Shown piece after piece: positions 12,001-23,358 of a DNA stretch of 64,000 nucleotides. Within the stretch, counting starts at the first letter, position 1. Each line of letters starts with the position of its first letter. The translations under genes and the position numbers were made by a program. The stretch comes from Datura wrightii (lineage: Eukaryota > Streptophyta > Magnoliopsida > Solanales > Solanaceae), in contig JASDFA010000019.1 of assembly GCA_035772735.1 (NCBI GenBank), positions 40,323,001 through 40,387,000 on the forward strand, written 5' to 3'. Below the pieces are notes generated by a model that saw only the letters and a list, made by a program, of their open reading frames with translations, ran no database searches and was not told the origin of the DNA.

Positions 12001-14084
12001 TTTCTTCTGATACTGCAAAAGATTCACCTTTTATCTGTCCCAAGAGCTACCCAATGACATCATTTTATGAATCCTTAATGATGGACTTATTTTTATCAAG
12101 TATGATGAAATGAACAACATAACCTTATGACGGGGGATTTCACTATCACAAAATGATCCAACTCAATAGATTTTCCACTGATGAATCTGAAAGTACCTCA
12201 ATAGAGCTCATTACCAGTAAAGTGTTCCATGTTATCAGATCAAGACTTGAAAGCGAGTAACTCACAAGCTCAACGCTCTCAACAGATCACCTATAAGCAA
12301 ACGTGGAAATCAAATATGATCTAGCCCGAATGGTCAAAGCAGCGACTGTTGGTAACTTGGTACCCAAATCCAAATGTGCCAATCAAGAATTACTCATAAG
12401 CATACAACAAGCTAAAGTACTATCACTGCTTGAAAACTAACCACCCAAGAAAACCACCGAATGTTGCTACTTAGTTTAATGCACATACAGCAAAAAGAAC
12501 TACCAGAAGGTGAGCTTACATGCGAACCTTATAACGATTAATAATGTCCTTCAAGATTTTATTCAGAGCATGTCCCATATGTAAGTCACCATTTGCATAA
12601 GGAGGTCCATCATGCAAAACGAAAGTGCCCTATCAAGAAACTCTAAACATTAATCAAAAGCAATTATCATTTGTAAAGATGCTTAAGTCAGTCTTCAAGC
12701 ACTCACCCCATTGTTCCTCTCAACAACTCTTTTAAAAACCTGGTTGTCGTCCCATATTTTCTGAAGTTCAGGTTCTCTGACTGTTGAATTTGCTCGCATG
12801 CCAAAGGCAGTTTTTGGAAGATCAACAGTGTCCTTGTATTTCCCATCATCCTGCTTAGCCCCTGAACAGTGGACAATATCAAGCAGGCTAGTCAGCTTAC
12901 AATTCCCCATCTTGTCAGCAACAACCGAAGTGACTACTAACTAATATAGCCGACGTTCATTTTTGTATTCAGAAAACCATAATGTCCAGAAAAGTCAAAT
13001 CACAATCCCTACCTTCAGACCTTTTCTTGGCCGCCATTATTGGTCCACGAGACCTCCTCTTCGAGGAGGAACAAGAATCATCATTGGAGTAGGTAGAGTA
13101 GCGGGTCATGTTCACAAGAGAAAAAACTCTAGCAGAAGAGCTACTCCTTAAATTTAGCAGGCTAACTGAAGTGGTTTCCCTGAGGGACGAGCAACTCTTT
13201 AATGACCAAAGCTGAGCAAATATAAAAGATTATACATCAGCCACAGGAAGTGTAAATGAAGATGCCACAACATTCAAAGAAATCAACTAGTACTATCTAA
13301 GTAGGTGTAAGCAAAGAATATATAGCTGCTCAACTATGAAGTATAGAAAAGTAGCATTTCATCAAGCACCTAGCATGCCAACAATAATCTTATGAAAAAT
13401 GAGTGAAGCAACAAAACTTATTAAGATACACAACGCCAATTGGTCCTATGCCTTCTGGGAAAGAAAGCTACTTCCGAGAAAGAGAGATAAGACTCTTGAA
13501 CACTACGGAGAAAAAGAGAGGAAATGGAAGAAAAAGACTGAATCTTGAATACTTGAAGTAATCGTTGTTTTCTCCAACCATTTTATGCACACCCATATAA
13601 AGCAGAATACATAGCACTCAAAGAAGAATGATCACATTAAGAATAAGTAAAGAAAGCACTCAAAGAAGAATGATCACATTAAGAATAAGAATAAAAGCTC
13701 AATTACAAAGATTAGCACCTGATCAAGCAGCCGGCATTCCAACAATATTCAAGACTCTTCAGAAAAAAAATATATGAATGCAGCAACAGCCCATTATGCA
13801 GATATACACAATAAATTGACACCCTAATTGGTGCTTAATGCCTTCTGGCGACAAAGTTACCATTAAGAAAATAAAAATTGAATCTTGACTGCATAAAGCA
13901 GACATTTTTTTCTCCCACCATTTTATGCGAACCATGTAAAGTAAAAAAGATAGTCAACTAATGACATTCATAAGATTCTTATTAAGAAGAAATTTAGGAA
14001 AAACAATGAGACCCATAAAAAGGCAACTTTTATTTAACAAGAGAACTCATAAACGACCTTATAAGAAGAGGTTTGCATGGCCAT
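3026..14084 (-). CDS. OVA2: Organellar isoleucyl-tRNA synthetase, 5' half (13 exons; 3' exons outside window)
   Basis: This class Ia synthetase charges tRNA-Ile in plastids and mitochondria. Coding exons, 5' to 3': 14084-14058, 13211-13013, 12861-12707, 12629-12528, 8039-7970, 6890-6778, 6657-6589, 6319-6212, 5770-5623, 4515-4284, 3817-3531, 3404-3268, 3173-3026. All have AG/GT borders and phases that join without a stop (1795 nt, 598 codons plus 1 nt). The start is ATG at 14084 (MAMQTSSYK). A Ser/Arg-rich N-terminus of about 85 residues looks like a transit peptide. The HIGH-type motif is in exon 4 (GDLHMGHALNK). The CP1 editing domain spans exons 9-11 (WTTTPWTIPANA; GTGLVHTAPGHGQEDY). Exon 13 has ISRQRTWGVPIP. 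KMSKS and the anticodon-binding domain are not in the window; the family is about 1,090 aa, so roughly 55% is seen. Introns 4 (4.5 kb) and 13 (over 3 kb) are swollen by transposons. One variation: WSSSSRTALAEAE where I expect WSPSSRTALAEAE. The intact frame argues for a working gene. Confidence 0.5.
4022..4211 (-). mobile_element. tRNA-derived SINE (Solanaceae type) in intron 10
   Basis: A 190-bp SINE flanked by a perfect 12-bp duplication, ACCATTTGAATT (4010-4021 and 4212-4223). On the minus strand it begins GCACCCTAAGATGTGGCCTA (box A-like), carries a box B-like GGTTCAAATCTC near 4146-4157, and ends in an A-rich tail (the T-run at 4022-4028 on the plus strand). The plus-strand stretch GTGTCCGGGCCAGCTTGCGT is characteristic of Solanaceae SINEs as I remember them. 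It is inserted in the same orientation as the host gene. Confidence 0.5.
9351..9950. mobile_element. Putative foldback/MITE element in intron 4
   Basis: The ends form an imperfect inverted repeat: GTTTGGCCATGCAATTGG on the left and, reverse-complemented, GTTTGCACATGTAATTTGG on the right. Subterminal TTCAACTT/TTTCAAAT-rich segments are also inverted. No open reading frame is present. I could not settle a target duplication, so the limits are approximate. It may be a non-autonomous DNA transposon or a simple AT-rich foldback. Confidence 0.5.
10019..10673. mobile_element. hAT-like MITE with 8-bp target duplication, in intron 4
   Basis: Terminal CAG...CTG with related inverted ends (left CAGATTGTCAAAGACGCGC; right, reverse-complemented, CAGTGTTATCAAAGGC). 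It is flanked by CTTATAAC (10011-10018) and CTTATGAC (10674-10681), an 8-bp duplication with one mismatch, as hAT insertions give. The inside is rich in AAGCGC/GCGCTT motifs and lacks coding capacity. A Stowaway-like element sits inside it, so this MITE is the older of the two. Confidence 0.5.
10241..10523. mobile_element. Stowaway-like MITE nested in the hAT-like MITE
   Basis: A 283-bp element with inverted ends CTCTCTTCGTTTCAAAATAA and (reverse-complemented) CTCTCTCCGTTTCAAAACAA, flanked by TA on both sides (10239-10240 and 10524-10525). The end sequence fits the Stowaway/Tc1-mariner signature CTCCCTCCGTTTC. Internal copies of AAAACACCACTTATTTTGAA repeat the end region. There is no ORF. Confidence 0.5.
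10682..11972 (+). mobile_element. 5'-truncated RTE-type LINE, antisense in intron 4
   Basis: The fragment encodes the second half of an RTE reverse transcriptase: a weak match from IKDMYNETKTPLRTV, the catalytic block LFTDDIVLIDETRDE (10897-10941; FADD is usual), and then the RTE C-terminal region (FKLSQTKTEYLKCKFSD, MKVAKMRILRWMCGYTRRDR, GRGRPKK). Frame-breaking stops occur at about 10863, 10954, 11169, 11271 and 11556. The 3' end has the conserved GTAGGGGTAAGGTCTGTATA block and a GTTGTTGTT tail. The same family occurs at 17.6-28.6 kb. It starts just after the target duplication of the neighbouring MITE, and I see no clear target duplication of its own. Confidence 0.5.
13355..13945. repeat. 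Diverged tandem duplication inside intron 1
   Basis: Two segments spaced about 345 bp apart (roughly 13355-13610 and 13700-13945) share ordered blocks: a CAAGCA..ATGCCAACAATA-like start, a CCAATTGGT..ATGCCTTCTGG block, GAATCTTGA, and TTTTCTCC.ACCATTTTATGC followed by a CATGTAAAG-type end. Between them, GCACTCAAAGAAGAATGATC (and the 14 bases after it) is repeated almost exactly at 13616 and 13655. No coding potential is evident. It looks like a local intronic duplication. Confidence 0.5.
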
Positions 14085-14290
14085 TTTGGCTCTATTAAGG
14101 GCAAAGACAACTGAATTTGAAGCAGTGATGCGATTAGGAAAAAAAGTGGCTTCCATTCATTTGAAAGTACAAAGCTTTCTTCTGCTGCTGCTTTGACTAC
14201 GGAAGAGGGGGGAAAACTGCGTCTCTGCTTTGTGGATAACTGAACTGGGCAACGAGCTGCTATGCGCCGTGTCTTGGCGTTTGCGATTTT
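14085..14290 (-). promoter_or_regulatory. 5' leader and proximal promoter of the isoleucyl-tRNA synthetase gene
   Basis: This is the sequence immediately upstream of the ATG on the minus strand. It contains a pyrimidine/CAG-rich leader (GCAGCAGCAGAAGAAAGC near 14177-14194 as read on the minus strand). The transcription start and any TATA box could not be placed, so this entry rests on position only. Confidence 0.5.
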
Positions 14291-14527
14291 AGCCCCTTAT
14301 TTCCCCCATAATTGTATTTACGCAAAAGGACCAAAATATCCTCTATTAAATTTGACTCAAATATCCTTTTTTTTTTCCATCTATTTGATTAACTTTCATC
14401 TATTTAGATTTTAAAAAATACTTTTAAAAAAAATTACAAGAATATACCGTCCAATATAAAATATTATATTCACATAACCCGTATTTTAATATTACACCCG
14501 CATAGCTTTTTTTTGGGGGCAAAAGTA

Positions 14528-14598
14528 CTTATATAATATTATACACTTACAGTACACAATGTGTAAATCTTATATAAAAGTGTATAATATTGTATAAG
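14528..14598. repeat. 21-bp inverted repeat (hairpin-forming)
   Basis: The left arm at 14528-14548 (CTTATATAATATTATACACT plus T) pairs with the right arm at 14578-14598 at 20 of 21 positions, around a 29-nt loop. It lies about 450 bp upstream of the synthetase start. It could be a cruciform-prone AT-rich palindrome or a relic of a small foldback element. Confidence 0.5.
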
Positions 14599-15089
14599 AG
14601 GTATTTATACACACTTTTACACTACTATACAAATTATACAAAAAATTGTGTTTGGCCTCTTAAGAACTTCAACTACGAAATTTCATTTGAAATGAGTCAA
14701 ATTTTTTTCAAATAGCTTCAAATTTTACCCATAATTTTGAAATGACACTCATCAACGAACCACAATCGTCAACTTACTAAATTTTTTAACAAATTCAAAA
14801 CACATTTGTGAGTTTTCAAGCTTTTAAAAATTCCAGCATTGGAGTAGTTTTCAATTTAATTCACCTAACAATTAATATTTAAATTTGTAATGATAAATAT
14901 GATATTATTTTCAATCAGTTTCTAAGCATCAAAATATGAAATTCATAATCACATTAAATACATTAGATATCAATAATGTAGTATCAATGTTACGCGAATA
15001 CATTATTATAGTTGACATATTTATAGAAATCTACACATATTCTTTTTGAAAAATTAATAAATTTACATATAATATTTACAGAGTTAGAT

Positions 15090-15330
15090 TATAAAATTTT
15101 TGAAAGTAGAGAAAAAAAAAAGTAGCAATAGAAAAAAAAAAAGCAAAACAAAAAGAAAAAAAAAAGAAGAAGCAGAAAAAGATTAAAAAAAAGAATGAAG
15201 AAGCAGCAAAGAAAGAAGAAAGAAAATGAAGAATGAAGAAGCAAAAGAAAGAAGAAAGACGAAGCAGGAGGAGGGGAAAAAAAAAGCAACAGCCAAAAGA
15301 AAAGAAGAATGAAGAAGAAGCAAATATAAC
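15090..15330. repeat. Purine-rich low-complexity tract
   Basis: About 240 bp are almost entirely A and G on the plus strand, with repeated GAAGAAG, AAAGAAAG and GAAGCA units. The pyrimidine-rich minus strand gives a spurious Phe/Leu/Ser reading frame. No gene is supported. Confidence 0.5.
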
Positions 15331-16230
15331 TGCTAAAAGAAATTAACGAAAAAATTATAGATGGCTAAAGAGTTAATAAACTGAAATATAGGTTAATTAG
15401 TCCAAAAAAAAATTTGAACGAAGAGCTTTATCTGGAAGATAAATAAAGTGATTTTCTTCCGTTCCTACAACAAATTACTTCCACTTTGATCAAAATAAAT
15501 TCCTATACGAAATAAGGCTTAATAAGGTGAATGAGACTTTTGCGTTGCTAATGCAGAAGAAAGGAATCGGGTTGGCCAATGAGGAGTTAATAATTAGGAA
15601 TTCGAATTTAATTTTATGAATGGGTCGAATTTATATATGTGTGTGTTAGAATAATTTAATTTATATTGAACTATATCTGGAATAATCATATATTGTCGTG
15701 TTGCTTTTCATAAAGTCTCATTTAGTTAACTAGTTAATCTTTAGTTTTAGGGGTATCTTTAATCCAAAGAAAATAATGCTAAAGGGATTGTTGGTCCAAA
15801 TAGGTGAAACAAGAGGCATTTTTTATCCAATACGTGAAAGGAGAGTATTTTTTAAGCCAAATTTAATAGGTTAACAAAATCTTTAACCCTTTTTCTAAGT
15901 ATTTATGCCTATTCCCTTGTGACTTTTTTAAAATAATTTTATTTTCAACCCCTCTAATTGTATAAATAATACAAAAGGGTCATATTTATCCTGTATTATT
16001 ACAAATAAAAATTTTTCCCTCGCCCATTAAACCACATAGCTTTTATTTTGGACTAAAAAAATATACCGGATCCTTTTTCTTATACTCATCCAACCTAAGT
16101 CAATTAAAACTCTTCCCTACTCTGTCTCTTATATTCAACTGACACAATAACATCTCAAAAATTAGGGTTCTTTCATAAAATATTGGGACCTTGATAATTT
16201 CCTTCTATCCCATCTAATTTCCTCTTAGTA

Positions 16231-17564
16231 TCATATTTTAGGTTGTTAAGTCGTAGGAAATTGATACTTGAATATCAAAATATTTGTTGTTCAAAGAGAA
16301 AGTGTCATTGTGAGAAAATTGTCAACTACTTCACTTTGATAACCCTTTATTATTCCGGAAGGGGATTCAATAAATATTCTAAACCTGAAGAAAGTTATTT
16401 ATTTTTATTGTTAGTGTTGTTTCAATTTCTCCTAACCCTAACCTTCAGATCAGAATATATATCATTTTCCTGCCTCCTCAATGCACTGATAAGAAGTTAA
16501 TAGAATCAGCTAGCCGAGAATTCAAGAAGCCCTCTGAATTCAAAATCTCAGATCCTACAACTTCACTACTCTCTCAACGACATCAAGCCATGATACAGTG
16601 GCACGGATGACTCCCCATCTCTGTCGTCTCTCTTCACCAACATTGTTGTCTTCACCGAATTTCACTGGTCAAAATCACCGATTTCGTCATCATATCCATT
16701 GTTGGAAACCTAGTTTTTAGGGATTTATAGCGATGTTTCTCCTATTTTCTTGGTTTACTAATAACTCTATTTCAGCAGAATTTGCTTTTTATGAATTGGC
16801 CAAGAGCAAAAATAGATCAATTTCTCCACTCCTGTATTGTCATCAGTCCACCGTTGATTGTATTTCTCCCCTGTTGCATTTGATTTTTTATTGTTTCCAA
16901 GGGTTCACGACCTATCTTAAGCTATTTTCTTGGAGATTTCCACTCACTTTCAAGCAGCGAGTAAGGGTTTCGTTCGTGTTTCATATTCTTGGATTCAACT
17001 GCTGCAAAAGCTTCAGGTGTCCAGGTTCTATCTTCCAATTTGGCCTCTGTTTTTCTAGTTTGGTTTAATTCTACCTCTATCTTCTAGTTTCCTTGTTCTT
17101 GTTGTCTTTGTTTTAGTTTGTTTCCCAATTAGCTAGTTTCTAGTGTTTTGTTGCCTCTGTTTTCTAGTTTCGTGTTCATTGTTGCTTCTGTTTCTAGTTT
17201 ATTTTTCAATTTGTTTAATTTCTTGTCAATTGCTATCTTTATTTTCTATTTATTATTTCAATTTTCTAGTGTTATGTTTCCTAGTTGTGTTTCTACCTCT
17301 GTTTTCTAGTTTCATTTCATTTTCTGACTTTTGTTTTAGACTCTTTGTTATCCTAGTGTTAGTGCTTCTTGCCTTGAGAATCTTGCCTTAGTTTCCCTAT
17401 GCTTTGGTTAGTCTGCCTGTAGATTCTTGTTTGCTTGTGCCTTAATTCCCGCTCTAGTATAAATTTGTGACTAGTTTGTATTCGTTTTAGTGGCTTTAGT
17501 GAACAATGATAGACTAGAGTCATGCTCTTTATGGGGGACGGAGGTTGCGGGGTAGGGGTGATAT
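16231..17564 (+). other. Pyrimidine-rich stretch, possible leader of the downstream RTE LINE
   Basis: This region directly precedes the RTE endonuclease. From about 17060 to 17350 the word TTCTAGTTT and its variants (GTTTTCTAG, TTTCTAGT) recur many times. No conserved protein is seen. It may be the 5' untranslated region of the RTE element, but its left boundary cannot be fixed. Confidence 0.5.
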
Positions 17565-19700
17565 GTGGGTCAAGGGAGCTCTAAGCTAAGAGTAGGGTCT
17601 TGGAACATAGGGATTTTAATAGAAAAATCCATGGAGCTAGCGAAGATTCTCATGAAAGAGGAGGATTAATATAGCTTGTATCCAGGAAATCAGATGGGTG
17701 GGAACAAAAGCACGGGATGTGGACAGGTATAAGTTGTGGTATTCAGGAGGTTCTAGGGATATGAACGGAGTAGGAATCTTAGTAGGTAGAGAGCTAAGGG
17801 AACAAGCGATGGAGATTAAGAGGGTTAACGATAGGGTTATAATGATTAAGCTAGTCGTTGGAGGATCTACATTGAACATTATTAGTGCATACATTTCACA
17901 AACAAGCTTAGATGAGGAGGTTAAGATACGCTTTTGGGAGGTTTAGGATGGGGTGGTGAGAGGTATTCTGCACAATGAGAAATTTTTGTTAGGAGGAGAC
18001 TTCAATAGACATATCGGATGTACTTGAGTGGCTATAACGATGTGCATGGAGGATTTGGTTTTGGTTGAAAAATGATGGAAGAGGCCTGCTATTGGATTTC
18101 ACAAGGGCTTTTGGGTTGGTGATAGCCAATTTGAGGTTTTTGGAGAAGGAGGAGCACTTGGTAATCTCTTGTAGTTCAGTGGCTAAGACTCAGATAGATT
18201 ATTTGCTCATTAGAAAGGATGATAAATGTCTTTGTAGAGTCTATAAGATTATCCTGAGTGAGAATCTTACAATCCATCATAAGATTTTGGTCATAGATTT
18301 TGAGATTAAGAGGAAGAATAAAAATAGAGTGGTGAAAAACTAACCTAGGATCAAATGGGGTAGCCTATCTATGGTCAGTGCCATAAAGATGGGAGAGAAG
18401 CTGTTGGCCATAGGGGCTTGGGAGAGTAGTGAGGATGCAAATAGTATGTGGTATAAGACTACCAGTGGCATTAAAAAGTGGGTAGGGAGGTGTTGTGGGT
18501 CTCGAGAGGCCATTTTTGTGGCAATCGAGAGGATTGGGGGTGGTATTGTGAAGTCGAAAGGAAGGTGGAGGCGAAGAAGGTGGCATACGCGATGCTGATG
18601 AAAAGTAAAGATAAGGAAGAAAAGAGAACGAATAGGGAAAGGTATAAGATGGTGAGGAAGGAGGCAAAGTTAATGATTAGAGCAGTAAAAATGGCAGCTT
18701 TTGAACATCTGTATGTAGAGCTAGAGGACAAAGGCGTGGATAAGAAATTATACAGGTTAGTAAGGGGAGAGAGAGGAGGACTCATGACCTAGACCAAGTA
18801 AAGTTCATCAAGAATGAAGATGGTAAAGTGCTAGTGGAGGAGGCACTCATTAGACAGAAATGACAGTCATACTTCTATAAACTCTTGAATGCAGAGGAGG
18901 ACAGTGTCATTGAGCTAGGGGACTTGGAACACTCAGAGAGACATCATGATTGTGGGTACTGTAGGTGTATAGAGTTGAGTAGGTCTAAGGTGTTGTTCGC
19001 AAAATGCGAAGAGGTAGAGTGACTGGGTCAGACTAAGTCCTAGTGAAATTTTGGAAAAGTAAAGGTAGGGTAGGTTTGGAGTGGCTGGCTAAGTTGTCTA
19101 TTATTATTTTTGAGACAATTAAGATGCCAGAAGCATAGAGATAGAGTATGATGATCTCATTGTGCGAGAACAAAGGTGACATCCAAAATTGTAGCAACTA
19201 TAGGGGTATCAAGCTCCTAAGCCACATTATAAAGGTTTGAGAAAGGGTTATGGAGTTGAGGGTGAGAAGAGACATGATTATTTCTAAGAGCCAATTTCAA
19301 TTTATGTCGAGGAGCTTTAGTATAGGGAGAGGAAGATGGACTTACACACGGTGTTCATCGACCTAGAAAAGGCTTACAATAACATCCAAAGAGAGGTTCT
19401 ATGGAGATGCTTTAACGTAAGAAGTACACTGATAATGTATACTAGCGCGATCAAGGACATGTATGAGGGAATAAGACTTGGGTAAGAATAGTGAGAAGAG
19501 ACTCAGAGTACTTTTTGATTTTGATGGGGTTGTATCAGGGATGAGTCTTAAGCCCGTTTTATTTACATTGGTGCTAGATACATTGACATGGCAAACTCAG
19601 ATGAGTTACCATGGTGTATATTATTTGCGAATGACATAGTTCTGATTAACAAGACTCGTGAAGGGGTTAAAGCTAACTTGGAAGTGGGGAGGCAGACTCC

Positions 19701-21912
19701 TATAACACCCCAAAAGTTCCTAAGGCTAAACCCCAGACTAAGCATGAAAAACCAGAAAATTTTCCTCAGATTCAATGAGCAATACAACGATCCGTTGTTG
19801 GAGGTAATGAGTAGTTGTGTTGCTCATTCCGACAAGTCCAGAATCTTCTAAAATATTTTCCCCTAACTAACGAGCCTAGTGACGAGTCGTTGGAAGAAAT
19901 AACGACTCATCGTATCAAGCAGTTAGATGAAATCCATAAGTGTTGAAATCTCTCCAGTACCAACGGGTAGAAACAGCGACCCATTTTCTCTACTAATGGG
20001 TCGTTCTGTCCGTCCGTTGGAAGAGATCCAAAAACTGTTCAAACTTCCTCTAGTGACAACGACTGGATATGATGACTCATTGTATCCACAAATGAGTCGT
20101 CCTATTACCCATCGTGAGAAATTCAGAGAACTAAAGTTCCCAGCCCAGATCACAACGACTGGCATCAATGAGTCGTGGTCTCAACCAATGACTTGTTGTG
20201 AGGCCTGTTGGATCTGGACAGACAGATTTTCAACGGTTGTCTAGGGGCATTTTTGTAAAATCTTAAACTCCTACTCCCAAACTACATTGTATTGGGGTAT
20301 GTTTAGAGAGGAATTAAGAGGAATTGATCGACATTCTCCTCTTATTCTCTCCCAGACTTACAGAAACAGTACGTAGAAAATAGAAGATCCTCTCAACTCT
20401 AGACTAGACTAGGGTTCCATTCAAAATGCCGCAAATTCCAAGATTCTTGCTAGAGATTCTTCTAATTCAGGTATGTGGGACTTCAATAAAGGTTTCCTTT
20501 CACCCTTGTGTCCAAATTATTTCAAAAAAATGTAATCATTTCCAGCCCTATAGGAGATTAGAAGTTAGCGTTTTTTAGTCAGCTTATGAATTCCTTATTC
20601 ATAATAACTCTTTAAGTTTTTCATAACTATTACCAGTTGAAATTCATGTCTTGGTTTCATTTATACGGAATATTTTCATAGCCTGATCTTTAGCATGAAT
20701 TTTGAGTAAAATTTACATGATTTAGAATCCGGTTAGAAATGTTGTATTATCATGATATTTTCACTTGAATATAAATTTTAGCATAAATGTTTTGATTGAA
20801 TGTCAATGTTTTGAGTATGCTCATATGTCCGGTGTTCTTTAGACTGTCATGACACGTTCAGATAAAGCAGCTCTGACAAGTCATAGAACACCAGTTTCTT
20901 TTAGGTCTTTTAGACTCTCGGGAAACTTCTAGATAAGTAGTTTGAATTAGTCTTAGGACATCAATTTTGAGCTATCAACACAGTTAGATATAATTAGGTT
21001 TTTAGTTGGGAGTAGTACTTAGCACCGAACAGGTCAGGATTCAGTGCACCCAGGTTTCTAGAACTACATGCCACCATATGTTGTTAGCTTGAATGGGCCC
21101 CAGATAATGATCACATAGCTCAACCACTATACCCTGTTAAAGTACAGTGGGTTCTGTTCGATGCGGTGTATACATCGAACTCCACATCTAGCTCATGTGA
21201 TTATATGTCGGTTATAGGCTTTTCCACAGTATGGTATAGTCAAAGTCCTTAGTCCAATCCAGTCTATCAGATTTTAGGATATGCTTATAACCCTAACTCA
21301 GTTTATCAGTTCTTATAGTATTCTTATATGTCAGATTATTGGCTGCATTTATGATTTCAAATAGGGCCTTTGCATGTTACTTAAGTTCAGTTTATGAGTT
21401 ACTAGTATGCCTATGTTTTAGTTTACTTCTCACATATTCAGTACGTTTCAAGTACTGATCACATACTCTCTATGTACTATATCATTTTTTGATATAGGCT
21501 CAGGTACCTAGTCACACCATCACAGCTAGCTTCACCAGCAATATCCAGCAGTGATAGTGGTGAGCCCTCATCTTTCGAGGATCAAAGTTTTTATTTCAGT
21601 TATCACCATTTTTAGTTTTCAGACTTTAGAGTTAGCTGGGGGCTTGTCCCAGTAACTCATCAGTTAGTAAAGGCTTTCAGATAGCATAATATCAGTTTTA
21701 GCTTATTATTGTTATCAGTGTTATTAAGACTCTAATGTTTATTAGATTTGTTTTCTTTTCTCATGAAAGATTGTCTTGAACTTTAGTAGATTCCGCTCAG
21801 TTCTTTATTTAATTCTAGTATGTTCGTGGTGTGTTATGTCATAGGTTAGCTTGGGGTCACTTGTGACTCTAAATACGATGTCGTGTCCAAGGTGTAGACT
21901 CGAGTCGTGACA
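19701..21912 (+). mobile_element. Solo LTR (about 2.2 kb) inserted in the RTE element
   Basis: The sequence begins TATAACACCCC and ends GAGTCGTGACA, the degenerate TG...CA ends seen in large plant chromovirus LTRs. It is flanked by ACTCC (19696-19700) and ACCCC (21913-21917), a 5-bp duplication with one mismatch. No PBS, PPT or coding sequence follows, which suggests recombination between two LTRs. It contains a cluster of AACGACTCAT/GAGTCGT words at 19878-20190. It is not obviously the same family as the LTRs at 22-28 and 50-60 kb. The strand is assigned from terminal similarity only. Confidence 0.5.
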
Positions 21913-22922
21913 ACCCCAAAATCTAAAGGATTCAAATTAAGTCAGACCAAGATAGAATACTTAGAGTACAAGTTCAGTGATGTGAGGCGTGAAGCTGACG
22001 TGGAAGTGAGGCTTTGTCATGCCCCGCCTTGGGGGTATGACTGGCACTTGGTGCCCTACTAGGACCTGAACTGCTAGACTACTGAGCCTGAGCACATCTA
22101 GTGCCTGGCTGGCTCTAACTCAGATTTCTGGAAACAAAGGGCTATATAACGACTGTAAACACAGCCTCCGGCCAACTGGGCCTATAGCCACCTGTACCTG
22201 TAATAACAGCTAACCAGAAACATATCAATATAAGGGAGCCTATGCGGGCCGACAAGGCCACCATGCTGTCTAGTTATCTGTAACTCAACACAAGACTACT
22301 GTAAGACTACGTGACCGTCAAGGTCACCACTACTGTCAAACTAAGGCCTCGCACGACCAACATAAACTGAAATGCTAAACAGCTATAACAAACAGCACGG
22401 CCTCACACGACCTGCTCAACTGACCACAGGAAAAAATATACAGACTGCAAGCCTCTAGGAATACTGATAAGATGGTCGGGACAGGGCCCCGACCTACCCA
22501 TACTGTACAAGAAAAGGAAATGATATAAACCTCTGAAGTATCAAGCTCCGGATGACAGGAGCTGATGACTCTGCGCTGGCTAGGATCATGAGGGATCGCC
22601 TCCTCGTCTATGAGTACCTGCAGGCAAGTAATGCAGCACCCCATTAGGCGTCAGTACCACTGGTACCGAGTATGCAAACCAACTGAAATAATACAACGGA
22701 ATACAGATAACATAACTAACAAGTCTGTGAGCAGAAGATAACTGAATCTGAAGAGCTGATAGGAACTAGATCAAACCTTTCTGCACTGATAGGCAGGAGC
22801 GTGTCTGTAGTCACGGAGGCCTGCTGTCTATTAGCTAATATATATAAAACACATAAATACATATACATTTAGCAAGCAAGAGCCAATACCTACCCCCATA
22901 AGCCAGATGGCGCCAAGCAAGC

Positions 22923-23358
22923 TGTAACAGCCCAGGTCGCCGCTTGTAGATATTGTCCGCTTTGGGCAGCTAGTCCCTCACGACTTTAAAACGTGTCTAC
23001 AATGTAGAGGTATCCAAGCACTTATAAAGCACTCTTCGTTCCCCTCCACCACCGATGTGGGATTTGCCTAAGTAAACCAGGCGTTACGTATCGCCGTCCC
23101 TGGTTACCCCCCGTAGGGACTCAGCGTCCTCGCTGAGGTTTGCCCCACCACCGGCCGGCACCGGCTCTGATACCACTATAACAGCCCAGGTCGCCGCTTG
23201 TAGATATTGTCCGCTTTGGGCAGCTAGTCCCTCACGGCTTTAAAATGCGTCTACAATGTAGAGGTATCCAAGCACTTATAAAGCACTCTTCGTTCCCCTC
23301 CACCACCGATGTGGGATTTGCCTAAGTAAACCAAGCGTTACGTATCGCCGTCCCTGGT
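22923..23358 (-). mobile_element. TRIM-type miniature LTR element
   Basis: Two near-identical LTRs of about 183 bp (22923-23106 and 23177-23358) flank only 70 bp of internal DNA. Right beside the second LTR lies GGCTCTGATACCAC (23163-23176), the reverse complement of the tRNA-iMet primer-binding site TGGTATCAGAGC, which fixes the minus orientation. The LTR ends ...GGGCTGTTACA on that strand, and contains ATCCCACATCGGTGGTGGAG, typical of a widespread plant TRIM family. It has no coding capacity. No clean target duplication is seen, because it abuts the inverted LTR directly. Confidence 0.5.

Larger units (their letters stand above)
14291..16230. other. AT-rich intergenic stretch without a recognisable gene
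   Basis: I see no conserved coding region on either strand. It contains an inverted repeat (14528-14598) and a purine-rich tract (15090-15330), listed separately, plus AT-rich filler. The distal promoter of the synthetase gene probably lies at its left side. Confidence 0.5.

Noticed and set aside
12695..12910. ATG at 12910 as the synthetase start
   Set aside because: The sequence before 12861 is intron; a better-supported transit-peptide exon (13211-13013) and a first exon with ATG at 14084 lie upstream in phase.
15089..15289. Minus-strand frame rich in Phe and Leu, resembling a membrane protein
   Set aside because: It is produced by a purine-rich low-complexity tract, with no start context or conserved sequence.
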